Made by a program: the position numbers and the translations under genes | Shown: in pieces, positions 6,981-13,504 of the stretch | Layout of the letters: every line of letters starts with the position of its first letter | Numbering within the stretch: the stretch's first letter is position 1 | The notes under the pieces: model-generated | The model's input: the letters and a program-made list of their open reading frames with translations, nothing else | Database searches by the model: none | Told to the model about the DNA's origin: nothing | Origin: an uncultured Oscillospiraceae bacterium | GTDB lineage: Bacteria > Bacillota > Clostridia > Oscillospirales > Acutalibacteraceae | NCBI GenBank assembly: GCA_900540305.1 | Contig: UQFL01000033.1 | Location: forward strand, 1-23,010 | Direction: 5' to 3' | DNA: 23,010 nucleotides

Positions 6981-7468
6981 AAACTGCAATATGCCCCGGC
7001 AGCTTTGATCCGGTAACGCTCGGCCACATTGATATTATCGAACGCGCCGCCGAACTTTTTGACAGGGTTGTTGTGCTTGTTATGAACAACAGCGCAAAAA
7101 CCTCTATGTTTACCGTTGATGAGCGAGTGGAGTTTTTAAAAAAATGTGTAAAAAAGAAAAATGTGGAAATAGATACTTATGAGGGTCTGCTTGTTAATTA
7201 TGCAGAAAAATCTCATGCAGTGGCAATCGTTAAAGGATTGCGTGCGGTATCTGATTTCGACTATGAATTTCAGCAGGCGCTGACGAATAAAAGTCTGCTG
7301 CCGAATATAGAAACTGTGTTTCTTACGGCAAAGGGAGCGAATATGTTCCTGTCCTCAAGTATGGTAAAAGAGGTGTGCAGGCTTGACGGTGATATTTCCC
7401 GTTTCGTTCCGTCTGAAATTCTGAATGATGTTATAAAAAGATGTAAAGGAGAAATAAATCATGACTAA
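6977..7468 (+). CDS. coaD: Phosphopantetheine adenylyltransferase (PPAT)
   Basis: CoaD transfers AMP from ATP to 4'-phosphopantetheine, giving dephospho-CoA, the penultimate step of coenzyme A synthesis. The 163-residue cytoplasmic protein is of normal length and starts with the nucleotidyltransferase motif PGSFDPVTLGH (7-17, His17 in the HxGH-type site). Further motifs are KGLRAVSDFDYEFQ (86-99) for substrate and ATP contacts and FLSSSMVKEV (124-133) near the C-terminus. The start overlaps the rsmD stop by 4 bases, and AAAGG at 6962-6966 is the probable ribosome binding site. Its own stop overlaps the next gene by 8 bases, so three genes are translationally linked. Confidence 0.97.
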   Translation: MKTAICPGSFDPVTLGHIDIIERAAELFDRVVVLVMNNSAKTSMFTVDERVEFLKKCVKKKNVEIDTYEGLLVNYAEKSHAVAIVKGLRAVSDFDYEFQQALTNKSLLPNIETVFLTAKGANMFLSSSMVKEVCRLDGDISRFVPSEILNDVIKRCKGEINHD

Positions 7469-8021
7469 TACTGATATTTTGCTTGAGGATCTTGAAGATG
7501 TGCTTGATGACGCAACCTCAATGCCCATGACTAAAAAGAGCCTCGTTGATGTTGATAAAATTAAAACAATAATCGAGGATATCCGCCTTAACACTCCGCA
7601 GGAGACAAAACAGGCTAAGGCTATTGTTGATTCAAGAAACAACATTCTTGAAGACGCTAAAAAAGAAGCAGCAGAAATCATTGCACAGGCTCAGGCACAG
7701 GCAAGAGAACTTGTTGCACGCGACCAGATTACTCAGACAGCTCAGGCTGAAGCTGCAGACATTATGGCTAAGGCTAAGGAAGAGGGAGACGCTTATATCC
7801 GCGACGCTCAGAATCAGGCAACAGAGATTCTCGGAAACGCAACAACTCAGGCTAACGAAATGGTTACAAATGCGCAGAATAAGAGCCGTGAAATGCTCAC
7901 AGCTGTAAATAACTACGCTGACGATACTCTCCTTTCCATCGACGATGCACTTTACAGAGCGCTTGCTGATGTAAGAAGAATCCGTCAGGGCATCAACAAC
8001 AAGAAAAATTCTGCTGAATAA
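7461..8021 (+). CDS. Uncharacterised hendecad-repeat coiled-coil protein (AtpF/DivIVA-like helix)
   Basis: I cannot assign a function. The 186-residue protein has no signal peptide or membrane segment. It has an acidic N-terminus (ILLEDLEDVLDD, 6-17), a helical region at about 25-60, and then seven 11-residue repeats, each starting with Ala, with a small residue usually at position 5 and hydrophobic residues at 8 and 9. The repeats lie at 66-76, 77-87, 94-104, 105-115, 116-126, 127-137 and 138-148, with a 6-residue break (DQITQT) at 88-93. A basic tail ends the protein. Hendecads form long, weakly right-handed coiled coils such as the ATP synthase b stalk, and related proteins are often labelled ATP-synthase-b-like or DivIVA-like. 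The ATG has AAAGGAG at 7445-7451. It overlaps coaD by 8 bases, and a terminator follows. A scaffold or division/membrane-linked role is inference only. Confidence 0.85.
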   Translation: MTNTDILLEDLEDVLDDATSMPMTKKSLVDVDKIKTIIEDIRLNTPQETKQAKAIVDSRNNILEDAKKEAAEIIAQAQAQARELVARDQITQTAQAEAADIMAKAKEEGDAYIRDAQNQATEILGNATTQANEMVTNAQNKSREMLTAVNNYADDTLLSIDDALYRALADVRRIRQGINNKKNSAE

Positions 8022-8043
8022 TAATACTAATATAAATCAATAT

Positions 8044-8070
8044 TGCCGCCTTAATGGCGGCATATTTTTT
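8044..8070 (+). terminator. Rho-independent terminator after the coiled-coil gene
   Basis: A 7-bp stem (TGCCGCC 8044-8050 with GGCGGCA 8056-8062), a 5-base loop, then TA and six Ts (8065-8070). It ends only 3 bases before the ogt start codon. Confidence 0.9.
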
Positions 8071-8073
8071 ACT

Positions 8074-8562
8074 ATGAAAAATTTTTCTTTAATTAATACG
8101 CCGATAGGCACGGTTAAAATTATTGCCGAAAACGGATTTATAACAGATATATTTTTAACTGCTTTTGATAAAAAAGAGTTTGAAAATCAAAAGCCTAATA
8201 AGCTTACTATTTCTGCCGCAAAACAGCTTCTTGAATATTTTGACGGAATGAGAAAAGAATTTGATTTGCCTTTGAACAGCGGTAAAAAAGGCTTTGCTAA
8301 AAAAGTGAGTGAAGCAATGCTTGAAATCCCGTACGGCAAAACCGCAACTTACAAGCAGATTGCTGAAAAATGTTCAAACCCGAAAGCCTCACGGGCTGTG
8401 GGTGCTGCGGCAGGCTCAAACAGAATTATGATTGTGATACCATGCCACAGAGTGGTCGGCAGTAACGGAAAACTTACGGGCTACGCCTATGGTATCGAGG
8501 TTAAAAAATATCTTCTTGACCTTGAAAAACGATTTGCCGAAAGTTTAGGCACAACACTGTAA
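8074..8562 (+). CDS. ogt: Methylated-DNA--protein-cysteine methyltransferase
   Basis: This suicide enzyme removes alkyl groups from O6 of guanine (and O4 of thymine) in DNA onto its own cysteine. The 162-residue protein has a poorly conserved N-terminal domain (1-70) and the active-site domain EIPYGKTATYKQIA (84-97), ASRAVGAAAGSNR (105-117), IPCHRVVGSNGKLTGYA (122-138) with nucleophile Cys124. No Ada-type metal-binding or AraC domain is present, so it is the stand-alone Ogt/MGMT type. The start is odd: ATG 8074 lies 3 bases after a terminator T-run, and the only G-rich stretch upstream (GGCGG 8056-8060) is inside that hairpin. Homology supports this N-terminus (NTPIGTVKI), so initiation may be weak. 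No clear promoter was found. Confidence 0.94.
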   Translation: MKNFSLINTPIGTVKIIAENGFITDIFLTAFDKKEFENQKPNKLTISAAKQLLEYFDGMRKEFDLPLNSGKKGFAKKVSEAMLEIPYGKTATYKQIAEKCSNPKASRAVGAAAGSNRIMIVIPCHRVVGSNGKLTGYAYGIEVKKYLLDLEKRFAESLGTTL

Positions 8563-8595
8563 TAAATTATTTTTATTGAATTTAAGAGGCGTATT

Positions 8596-9765
8596 ATGCT
8601 TACAACGCTTTTATTAGTAATTTTAATGTCTTATATAGGAATCGGGCTTCCTGATTCCGTTTTCGGGACATCGTGGCCTGCGATGTATAGTGAATTAAAT
8701 TTGCCTATATCACTTGCCGGTTACATAACATCAACTATAAATATAGGAACAATTATTTCAAGCGTTTTGAGTTCAAAGGTTATAAACAAATTTGGAACAG
8801 GACTTGTAACTGCCGTGAGCACAGGGCTGACTGCCGTTGCTTTGCTTGGATTTGGATTTGCTAAAAATCCTGTGTTTTTATTCTTGCTGTCAATTCCCCT
8901 CGGTTTGGGTGCAGGTGCGATTGATACGGCATTAAACAGTTTTGTGGCGCTGCATTACGATGCGTCTAAAGTCAGCTTCCTTCACTGCTTTTATGGGGTG
9001 GGAGTTGCTTCAAGTCCGTTTATATTGTCTCTTGTTCTCGGAGAGGAGGGCAATTGGCGAAGAGGCTATATTGTTATTTCGGTGCTTTTGATTTTTATAA
9101 CGCTGATAAATTTAATTTCCTTACCTATCTGGAAAAAGGTGCAGAAAAACGATGCACAAAATGCTGAGACGGTACACAAAACGCTTTCATTAAAAGAAAC
9201 GGTTGCCATTCCCGGAGTTTTATATTCCTGCTTTGTGTTTTTTGCTTCCTGCGCATTAGAACTTACTACCGGTTATTGGTGCAGTACTTATTTTGTTACT
9301 ACAAAGGGAATGAGAGTGGATGAAGCCGCAAAAATCACAATGCTATATTATATAGGGCTTGCTGGCGGTCGCTTTATTTCAGGATTGCTTTCTAAAAAAT
9401 TGAGCAGTAAAACAATAATAAAAATATCTTTTGGACTGCTGTTCGTATCTATATTTATATTGCTTTTTGATTTGCCGTTATATGTTTCAATGCTTTCATT
9501 GTTCTTTATAGGTATGGGCATTGGGCCTGTATTTCCGAATCTTGTTCACCTTACACCGTATAATTTCGGTGAAAATGTTGTTGAATCAGTTATGGGGCTT
9601 CAGCAGGCGGTTAGTTATGTCGGAGTTATGATTATGCCGTGGTTATTCGGTGTTCTTGCTCAGCGTTTCTCAACTTCTGTTTTGCCATTATATCTTATGG
9701 CTTTGCTTATCTTGTTTTTTGTTTTCTATATTTTGCTTATAAAAACACTTAAAAAGCGTGCTTAA
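8596..9765 (+). CDS. MFS transporter, substrate unknown
   Basis: A 389-residue integral membrane protein whose hydrophobic segments fit the 12-helix major facilitator fold, with a central cytoplasmic linker at about 185-200 (KKVQKNDAQNAETVHK). The N-terminus IGIGLPDSVFGTSWPAM, the glycine-rich helix 4 (PLGLGAGAIDTALNSFVA) and SFLHCFYGVGVASSPF in helix 5 resemble the sugar-permease-like (FucP-related) branch of the superfamily, but the substrate cannot be read from the sequence. AAGAGGC at 8584-8590 precedes the ATG. It follows ogt by 33 bases on the same strand with no terminator between, so the two are probably co-transcribed. It ends at a strong hairpin shared with the convergent symporter gene. 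Confidence 0.88.
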   Translation: MLTTLLLVILMSYIGIGLPDSVFGTSWPAMYSELNLPISLAGYITSTINIGTIISSVLSSKVINKFGTGLVTAVSTGLTAVALLGFGFAKNPVFLFLLSIPLGLGAGAIDTALNSFVALHYDASKVSFLHCFYGVGVASSPFILSLVLGEEGNWRRGYIVISVLLIFITLINLISLPIWKKVQKNDAQNAETVHKTLSLKETVAIPGVLYSCFVFFASCALELTTGYWCSTYFVTTKGMRVDEAAKITMLYYIGLAGGRFISGLLSKKLSSKTIIKISFGLLFVSIFILLFDLPLYVSMLSLFFIGMGIGPVFPNLVHLTPYNFGENVVESVMGLQQAVSYVGVMIMPWLFGVLAQRFSTSVLPLYLMALLILFFVFYILLIKTLKKRA

Positions 9766-9805
9766 TGAAGTTTTATATTAAGCTTGAATTTTAGATATGA
9801 TAATG

Positions 9806-9847
9806 AAAAGGGCATTACTAGTGATAAACAAGTAATGCCCTTTTTTT
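9806..9847. terminator. Hairpin terminator between convergent transporter genes
   Basis: A 14-bp perfect stem (AAAAGGGCATTACT 9806-9819 with AGTAATGCCCTTTT 9831-9844) has an 11-base loop and a T-run at 9841-9847 on the plus strand. In the minus direction the U-run is only four bases, so it terminates the plus-strand MFS gene strongly and the minus-strand gene less clearly. The minus-strand stop codon (9846-9848) sits in the T-run. Confidence 0.92.
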
Positions 9848-11246
9848 ATGCGTTTTGTTCTGAGCTTTCAGCTCTTCTTTCAGCAATGAAGTCGTGAATC
9901 TTTTCTTTCATTTCACCGTGAAGCTTAAACTTGGTACTGAAAATTATCAGCGAAATAAGCATCAGCACGGGAGGAACTGCAAAGCATATAATTCCGATTG
10001 CGGTTTTCGTAGGTCCGTTGATTGCGTGCTCGGCAATCTGACTGTTGTAGTCCATAATTCCGAGACCGCCGAAAAGGAATATTGTCTGAACCGTATATGC
10101 CATTTTCTGAAGAAAGCCTTTCATAGAGAATGTAATGCTTTCATGGCGTGTTCCTGTTTTATATTCGCCGTAGTCAACAATATCTGCAAGGAATATCGTC
10201 TGAGCAACAAACATTGAGCCGATACCGATACTTGCGAGTATATAGCAAATATCGAGCATAATGGTAATTTTTAAAATTGGGCCGAAAATGTACATCAATA
10301 CATATCCGACAATAGCCATTATGAGCGAAATTTGATAAATCGTTCTGTTTGAGAATTTTTTGCCTAACACGGGAATTACAAGAAGTCCGATAACAGAACC
10401 TACTGCGCCGATTATTGAAAACAGACTTTGCGCCTTGCTTTGTTCAAGAACATCGGTGAAGTAGTATACTGCCGTTCCGCTAGTCAAATACCAGCCTGCA
10501 TTTGAAATCATTGCAAATATCATAAACACGATAAGCTGGTCGTTTGAACCGATAACCTTGAACATCTGCTTGAAACTGAACTTTTCTGAATTGTATACAA
10601 CATTTCTTTCTTTTGTTGATAAAACGCAAATTAAAGCAAAAGTCACAAGCAGTATTCCGCAGATTATTGCCCATTTTGAAAAGCCGGATGCACTGTAACC
10701 GTCCTGTGTTTTGTTCATTCCGCTTGAAAGATAAGGAAGCACAAGCGGGGTGAGTACTGTGATAACACCCTGACCGAAACCACTGAATGTTCTCGCAACT
10801 GTTGCAACAAGGTTTCTGTCTTTAGGGTCGTTTGTAAAACTCGGCACCATTGACCAATAGGGAATATCTGCCATGGTATTTGTCATTCCCCAAAGCACAT
10901 ACATAAAACCTATATATATGTACAGCTTTGTGCCGCTCATTCCGAAGGAGGTGAACAGGAGCGACAAAACTATCGCGTTAGACGCAGTGCCTATAACGAT
11001 CCACGGTCTGTATTTGCCCATTTTTGTTCTTGTACTGTCAACGATTGTTCCCATAATCGGGTCGTTGATACCGTCCCATATTCTTGCAAGGGGAGTAAGT
11101 ACAAGTAAGAATGCTTCTTTCAGCCCTAAAACGCTTGAAAGATAGTAAGAAAGATACGAGTAAAACAAGCCGTATGATAAATCAAGACCGATTGCCCCAA
11201 CGCCGTATCCTATTTTTTCACGCCAAGTAGTTTTGTAATCTGACAT
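9846..11246 (-). CDS. GPH-family sugar:cation symporter (MelB-like)
   Basis: A 466-residue membrane protein of the glycoside-pentoside-hexuronide:cation symporter family, which imports sugars or glycosides with Na+ or H+. Family hallmarks are KIGYGVGAIGLDLSYGLF at the N-terminus, ARIWDGINDPIMGTIVD (54-70) with Asp58 and Asp62 at the MelB cation-site positions (Asp55/Asp59), TRTKMGKYRPWI (72-83), and ADIVDYGEYKTGTRHES in the second half. About 12 membrane helices and a charged C-terminal tail are visible. The start is ATG at 11246 (MSDYK): AGGAGG at 11253-11258 is 6 bases upstream, whereas the in-frame TTG at 11261 overlaps that site. It is the only minus-strand gene and has no adjacent glycoside hydrolase, so the substrate is unknown. 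Confidence 0.93.
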   Translation of the reverse strand: MSDYKTTWREKIGYGVGAIGLDLSYGLFYSYLSYYLSSVLGLKEAFLLVLTPLARIWDGINDPIMGTIVDSTRTKMGKYRPWIVIGTASNAIVLSLLFTSFGMSGTKLYIYIGFMYVLWGMTNTMADIPYWSMVPSFTNDPKDRNLVATVARTFSGFGQGVITVLTPLVLPYLSSGMNKTQDGYSASGFSKWAIICGILLVTFALICVLSTKERNVVYNSEKFSFKQMFKVIGSNDQLIVFMIFAMISNAGWYLTSGTAVYYFTDVLEQSKAQSLFSIIGAVGSVIGLLVIPVLGKKFSNRTIYQISLIMAIVGYVLMYIFGPILKITIMLDICYILASIGIGSMFVAQTIFLADIVDYGEYKTGTRHESITFSMKGFLQKMAYTVQTIFLFGGLGIMDYNSQIAEHAINGPTKTAIGIICFAVPPVLMLISLIIFSTKFKLHGEMKEKIHDFIAERRAESSEQNA

Positions 11247-11268
11247 AAAATCCCTCCTCAATGTTTAA

Positions 11269-11297
11269 AGTATAGCATATTAACAGCGTTAAAACAA
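11269..11297 (-). promoter_or_regulatory. Promoter of the GPH symporter
   Basis: Read on the minus strand: -35 TTGTTT (11297-11292), a 17-nt spacer and -10 TATACT (11274-11269), about 10 bases before the ribosome binding site. The -35 box is poor, which fits a promoter that needs an activator. Confidence 0.6.
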
Positions 11298-11320
11298 CAG
11301 TTGTTACAATTCTGTTACAA
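11280..11320 (-). promoter_or_regulatory. Putative operator/activator elements at the GPH symporter promoter
   Basis: Three elements are packed together. A palindrome TTAAC-AGC-GTTAA (11280-11292) lies in the -35/-10 spacer. A 13-bp palindrome AACAAC-A-GTTGTT (11293-11305) covers the -35 box. Two identical copies of TGTTACAA (11302-11309 and 11313-11320), exactly 11 bp apart, lie just upstream of the -35 box on the same helix face. Direct repeats there suit an activator, and palindromes in the core promoter suit a repressor. The regulator is unknown. Confidence 0.45.
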
Positions 11321-11343
11321 ATGTGAATGATTGTAATTTCCGC

Positions 11344-11372
11344 TTGACATTGAAGATATAGCCTATTATAAT
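11344..11372 (+). promoter_or_regulatory. Consensus sigma-A promoter of the dcw cluster
   Basis: TTGACA (11344-11349), exactly 17 bases, and TATAAT (11367-11372): both hexamers and the spacing match consensus. Predicted start near 11379, giving a leader of about 87 bases before mraZ. It is the only convincing promoter seen for the following ten genes. Confidence 0.95.
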
Positions 11373-11390
11373 TATACACATGAGGGAGTA

Positions 11391-11430
11391 AATCCATTGA
11401 AATCCCATAAAATTCATTATAATCCCACGA
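11391..11430 (+). repeat. Four 10-bp tandem repeats, probable MraZ-binding boxes
   Basis: Four consecutive 10-base units begin AATCCATTGA (11391), AATCCCATAA (11401), AATTCATTAT (11411) and AATCCCACGA (11421). On the minus strand the units read as TGGGATT, TGAATT, TGGGATT, TGGATT at 10-bp spacing. MraZ of E. coli is known to bind direct TGGGN repeats with 5-nt spacers (10-bp period) to control its own operon. The array lies in the untranslated leader, between the promoter and the mraZ ribosome binding site, where bound MraZ could block elongation or initiation. Confidence 0.65.
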
Positions 11431-11465
11431 TAACACGCTGAAAAATACGAAAGGAGGGAACGGTT

Positions 11466-11933
11466 GTGAACTTGTTTGTCGGAACAATTGAAAATTTTAA
11501 ACTCGACAGCAAGGGCAGATTGTCCGTTCCAACCAAGTGGCGTGAAAGACTCGGCAGAGATTTTTATATGGTTGCCGTTACTGTTAAAGGCTGTAAGTGT
11601 ATTACACTTTATCCCACAGAGGAGTTTGAGGCAACTTATGAAAAAATGCAGCAGGGAACAGAAAATGAAAAGTATATGACCTCTAAAGATTTTTTGAGAA
11701 ACGCAGAGGAATGTACTCTTGACGCACAGGGAAGATTTACTCTTAACCAGCGCCTCAAGGAACTCGCACTTCTTTCAAATGAAAGCGAAGTTGTCTTTGA
11801 AGGTAACGGTAAGACCATTGAAATATGGAACAAAGAAGAATTCAAAAAAATGGATGAAGCCTTTGATTCAAATCTCGGTATCTATGATTTGATGGATAAG
11901 GTTAATAATAACAGCGAAAGCGCAGCCGAGTAA
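11466..11933 (+). CDS. mraZ: Transcriptional regulator MraZ
   Basis: MraZ is a ring-forming DNA-binding protein that regulates its own dcw operon. The 155-residue protein has the two SpoVT/AbrB-like halves, each with a DxxGR motif: DSKGRLSVP (14-22) and DAQGRFTL (86-93). The start is GTG 11466, with AAGGAGGG (11451-11458) 7 bases upstream; the N-terminus MNLFVGTIENFKLDSKGR aligns with family starts. A C-terminal tail of about 20 residues is polar and acidic. It is the first gene of the cluster, preceded by a consensus promoter and a box array that probably is its operator. rsmH starts 1 base after its stop. Confidence 0.96.
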   Translation: MNLFVGTIENFKLDSKGRLSVPTKWRERLGRDFYMVAVTVKGCKCITLYPTEEFEATYEKMQQGTENEKYMTSKDFLRNAEECTLDAQGRFTLNQRLKELALLSNESEVVFEGNGKTIEIWNKEEFKKMDEAFDSNLGIYDLMDKVNNNSESAAE

Positions 11934-11934
11934 A

Positions 11935-12849
11935 ATGGAATTTGTACATAAAAGCGTGCTGTTTGATGAGGCTATCGCAGCGCTGGAAATTGATGAAAAC
12001 AAAATAATAGCTGACGGCACTGCCGGCGGAGGCGGTCATTCAAGGGAAATTGCAAAAAAAGCAAAACGGCTTATAGCTATTGACCAGGACCCCGATGCCA
12101 TTGCAGTTTTGAATGAAAGATTATCCGTTTTTGACAATGTTACTATTGTTCACGATAATTTTTCTAATATTAAAAGCATACTGTCAGACCTGAATATTGA
12201 CGGAATAGACGGAATGCTTCTTGATTTGGGCGTAAGTTCTTTTCAGCTTGACAACGGCGACAGGGGATTTTCTTTTCATCAGGACGCCCCGCTTGATATG
12301 AGAATGTCAAAAGAGGGTTTGTCCGCATTTGATGTCGTTAATAATTACAGCGAAAAAGAACTTGCCGATGTCATTTACCGCTACGGCGAGGAAAAATTCA
12401 GCCGCAGTATTGCAAAAAATATAGTTAAATACAGAGTTGAAAAGCCGATTGAAACGACTTTTGAGCTTGTAGATATAATTAAAGCCTCAATGCCTGCTAA
12501 GGAACTTAAAAAGGGTCACCCTGCAAGAAAAACTTTTCAGGCTATAAGAATTGAAGTTAACGGCGAGCTTGACAGACTAAAAAGCGCGCTTGATTCAGCT
12601 TTTGAATGTCTTAATCCAGGCGGAATAATAGCCGTTATAACATTCCATTCGCTCGAGGATAGAATTGTAAAAGAAAAATTTAATTCATGGATTCAGGGCT
12701 GCACTTGCCCTAAGGAATTTCCCGTTTGCGTTTGCGGAAAAAAGCCGAAAGGCGAGCTTCCGTTTAAATCTAAAGCACCGAGCGAAGCAGAGCTTGAGGA
12801 AAACCCCAGAGCACGCTCGTCAAGGCTTCGTGCTTTCAGAAAATACTGA
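11935..12849 (+). CDS. rsmH: 16S rRNA (cytosine(1402)-N4)-methyltransferase RsmH
   Basis: RsmH (MraW) methylates N4 of C1402 in the 16S rRNA P-site. The 304-residue protein shows HKSVLFDEAI (5-14), the S-adenosylmethionine loop DGTAGGGGHS (27-36), AIDQDPDAI (48-56), LLDLGVSSFQLD, RGFSFHQDAPLDMRM, TFQAIRIEVNGEL and TFHSLEDRIVK, all in canonical order and length. The start lies 1 base after the mraZ stop and has only a weak ribosome binding site, so it depends on translational coupling to mraZ. Four cysteines cluster near the C-terminus (GCTCPKEFPVCVCGK), as is common in Firmicutes RsmH. Confidence 0.97.
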   Translation: MEFVHKSVLFDEAIAALEIDENKIIADGTAGGGGHSREIAKKAKRLIAIDQDPDAIAVLNERLSVFDNVTIVHDNFSNIKSILSDLNIDGIDGMLLDLGVSSFQLDNGDRGFSFHQDAPLDMRMSKEGLSAFDVVNNYSEKELADVIYRYGEEKFSRSIAKNIVKYRVEKPIETTFELVDIIKASMPAKELKKGHPARKTFQAIRIEVNGELDRLKSALDSAFECLNPGGIIAVITFHSLEDRIVKEKFNSWIQGCTCPKEFPVCVCGKKPKGELPFKSKAPSEAELEENPRARSSRLRAFRKY

Positions 12850-12895
12850 TATTTTGTGAAAATAAAGAAAAAGAATTGTAAAGGAGGACGAATAA

Positions 12896-13399
12896 ATGGT
12901 TAATTCAAGCGATTTCAGAAGATATTCATACAGTAACGACGCCGCTTATGCACTTGACGCATTCAACAGAACACGCTCGTCTGCAGCTCCCGATGTTCGC
13001 CCTGCCCGCAAGAAGAAACTTTCTTTAAGCCCGAACACAAAAATGAAGAGCAGAAAAGAGCTTGTTGCCGACCAAAAAACGGCGTTCAGGCAGATTGTTG
13101 CGGTCGTTTGCATTGTTGCAATTTCCGCAGGTATGCTCTTTGGTCTTATATACACATATTCCGTTAAAAATGAGCTTAATAAAAGCATATCAAGCATAAA
13201 ATCTGATATAGAAATAGCAGAAAGTGAAAATGTAAGTCTCAATGCAGAGCTTGAGGCTATGGTTTCCGTTTCCCAAATAGACAGTTATGCTGTTGAAAAA
13301 CTCGGTATGACAAGGCTTCAGTCTAATCAGATTAGATATGTGGATACAGCTGAATACAAGGCGGAAAGAGCGGCGCAGAATTCTGATGCCGAGGAATAA
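12896..13399 (+). CDS. ftsL: Cell division protein FtsL (DivIC/FtsL family)
   Basis: FtsL is a bitopic divisome protein that, with FtsB/DivIC and FtsQ/DivIB, activates FtsW and its partner transpeptidase. The 167-residue protein has a long Lys/Arg-rich cytoplasmic tail (1-66), one membrane helix (about 67-89), an extracytoplasmic coiled coil (about 91-125) and the family end motif SYAVEKLGMTRLQSNQIRYV (130-149). Sequence identity in this family is very low; the call rests on topology, the A-x-x-LGM motif and its place between rsmH and the transpeptidase gene. AAGGAGG at 12881-12887 is 8 bases before the ATG. The cytoplasmic tail is longer than in many FtsL proteins. Confidence 0.87.
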   Translation: MVNSSDFRRYSYSNDAAYALDAFNRTRSSAAPDVRPARKKKLSLSPNTKMKSRKELVADQKTAFRQIVAVVCIVAISAGMLFGLIYTYSVKNELNKSISSIKSDIEIAESENVSLNAELEAMVSVSQIDSYAVEKLGMTRLQSNQIRYVDTAEYKAERAAQNSDAEE

Positions 13400-13426
13400 T
13401 ATTGCAAAAAAATAAGTATTAATAAT

Positions 13427-13448
13427 GAGAGCCGGTAGTTCGGCTCTC
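13427..13448 (+). promoter_or_regulatory. GC-rich hairpin between ftsL and the transpeptidase gene
   Basis: A perfect 8-bp stem (GAGAGCCG 13427-13434 with CGGCTCTC 13441-13448) closes a 6-base loop. It is followed by six As, not Ts, so it is not a normal Rho-independent terminator. It may act as an RNA processing or stability element that sets the ratio of ftsL to downstream products. Confidence 0.5.
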
Positions 13449-13504
13449 AAAAAATTATTTTATATAATATATAACTTAAAAATTCTTTAGAAAGGCGGAG
13501 AAAT

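Noticed and set aside
7624..7908. 94-codon frame within the coiled-coil gene
   Set aside because: It is an out-of-frame reading of the repetitive hendecad region, without a ribosome binding site.
9846..11246. GPH symporter and the neighbouring MFS gene as a horizontally acquired island
   Set aside because: Base composition and ribosome binding sites resemble the neighbours and there are no integrase genes, tRNA or flanking repeats; ordinary accessory content between two core blocks is the simpler reading.
13463..13468. TATAAT as an internal promoter for the transpeptidase gene
   Set aside because: At 17 bases upstream the sequence is TCGGCT, part of the hairpin, which is not a -35 box; the AT-rich context makes a chance match likely.
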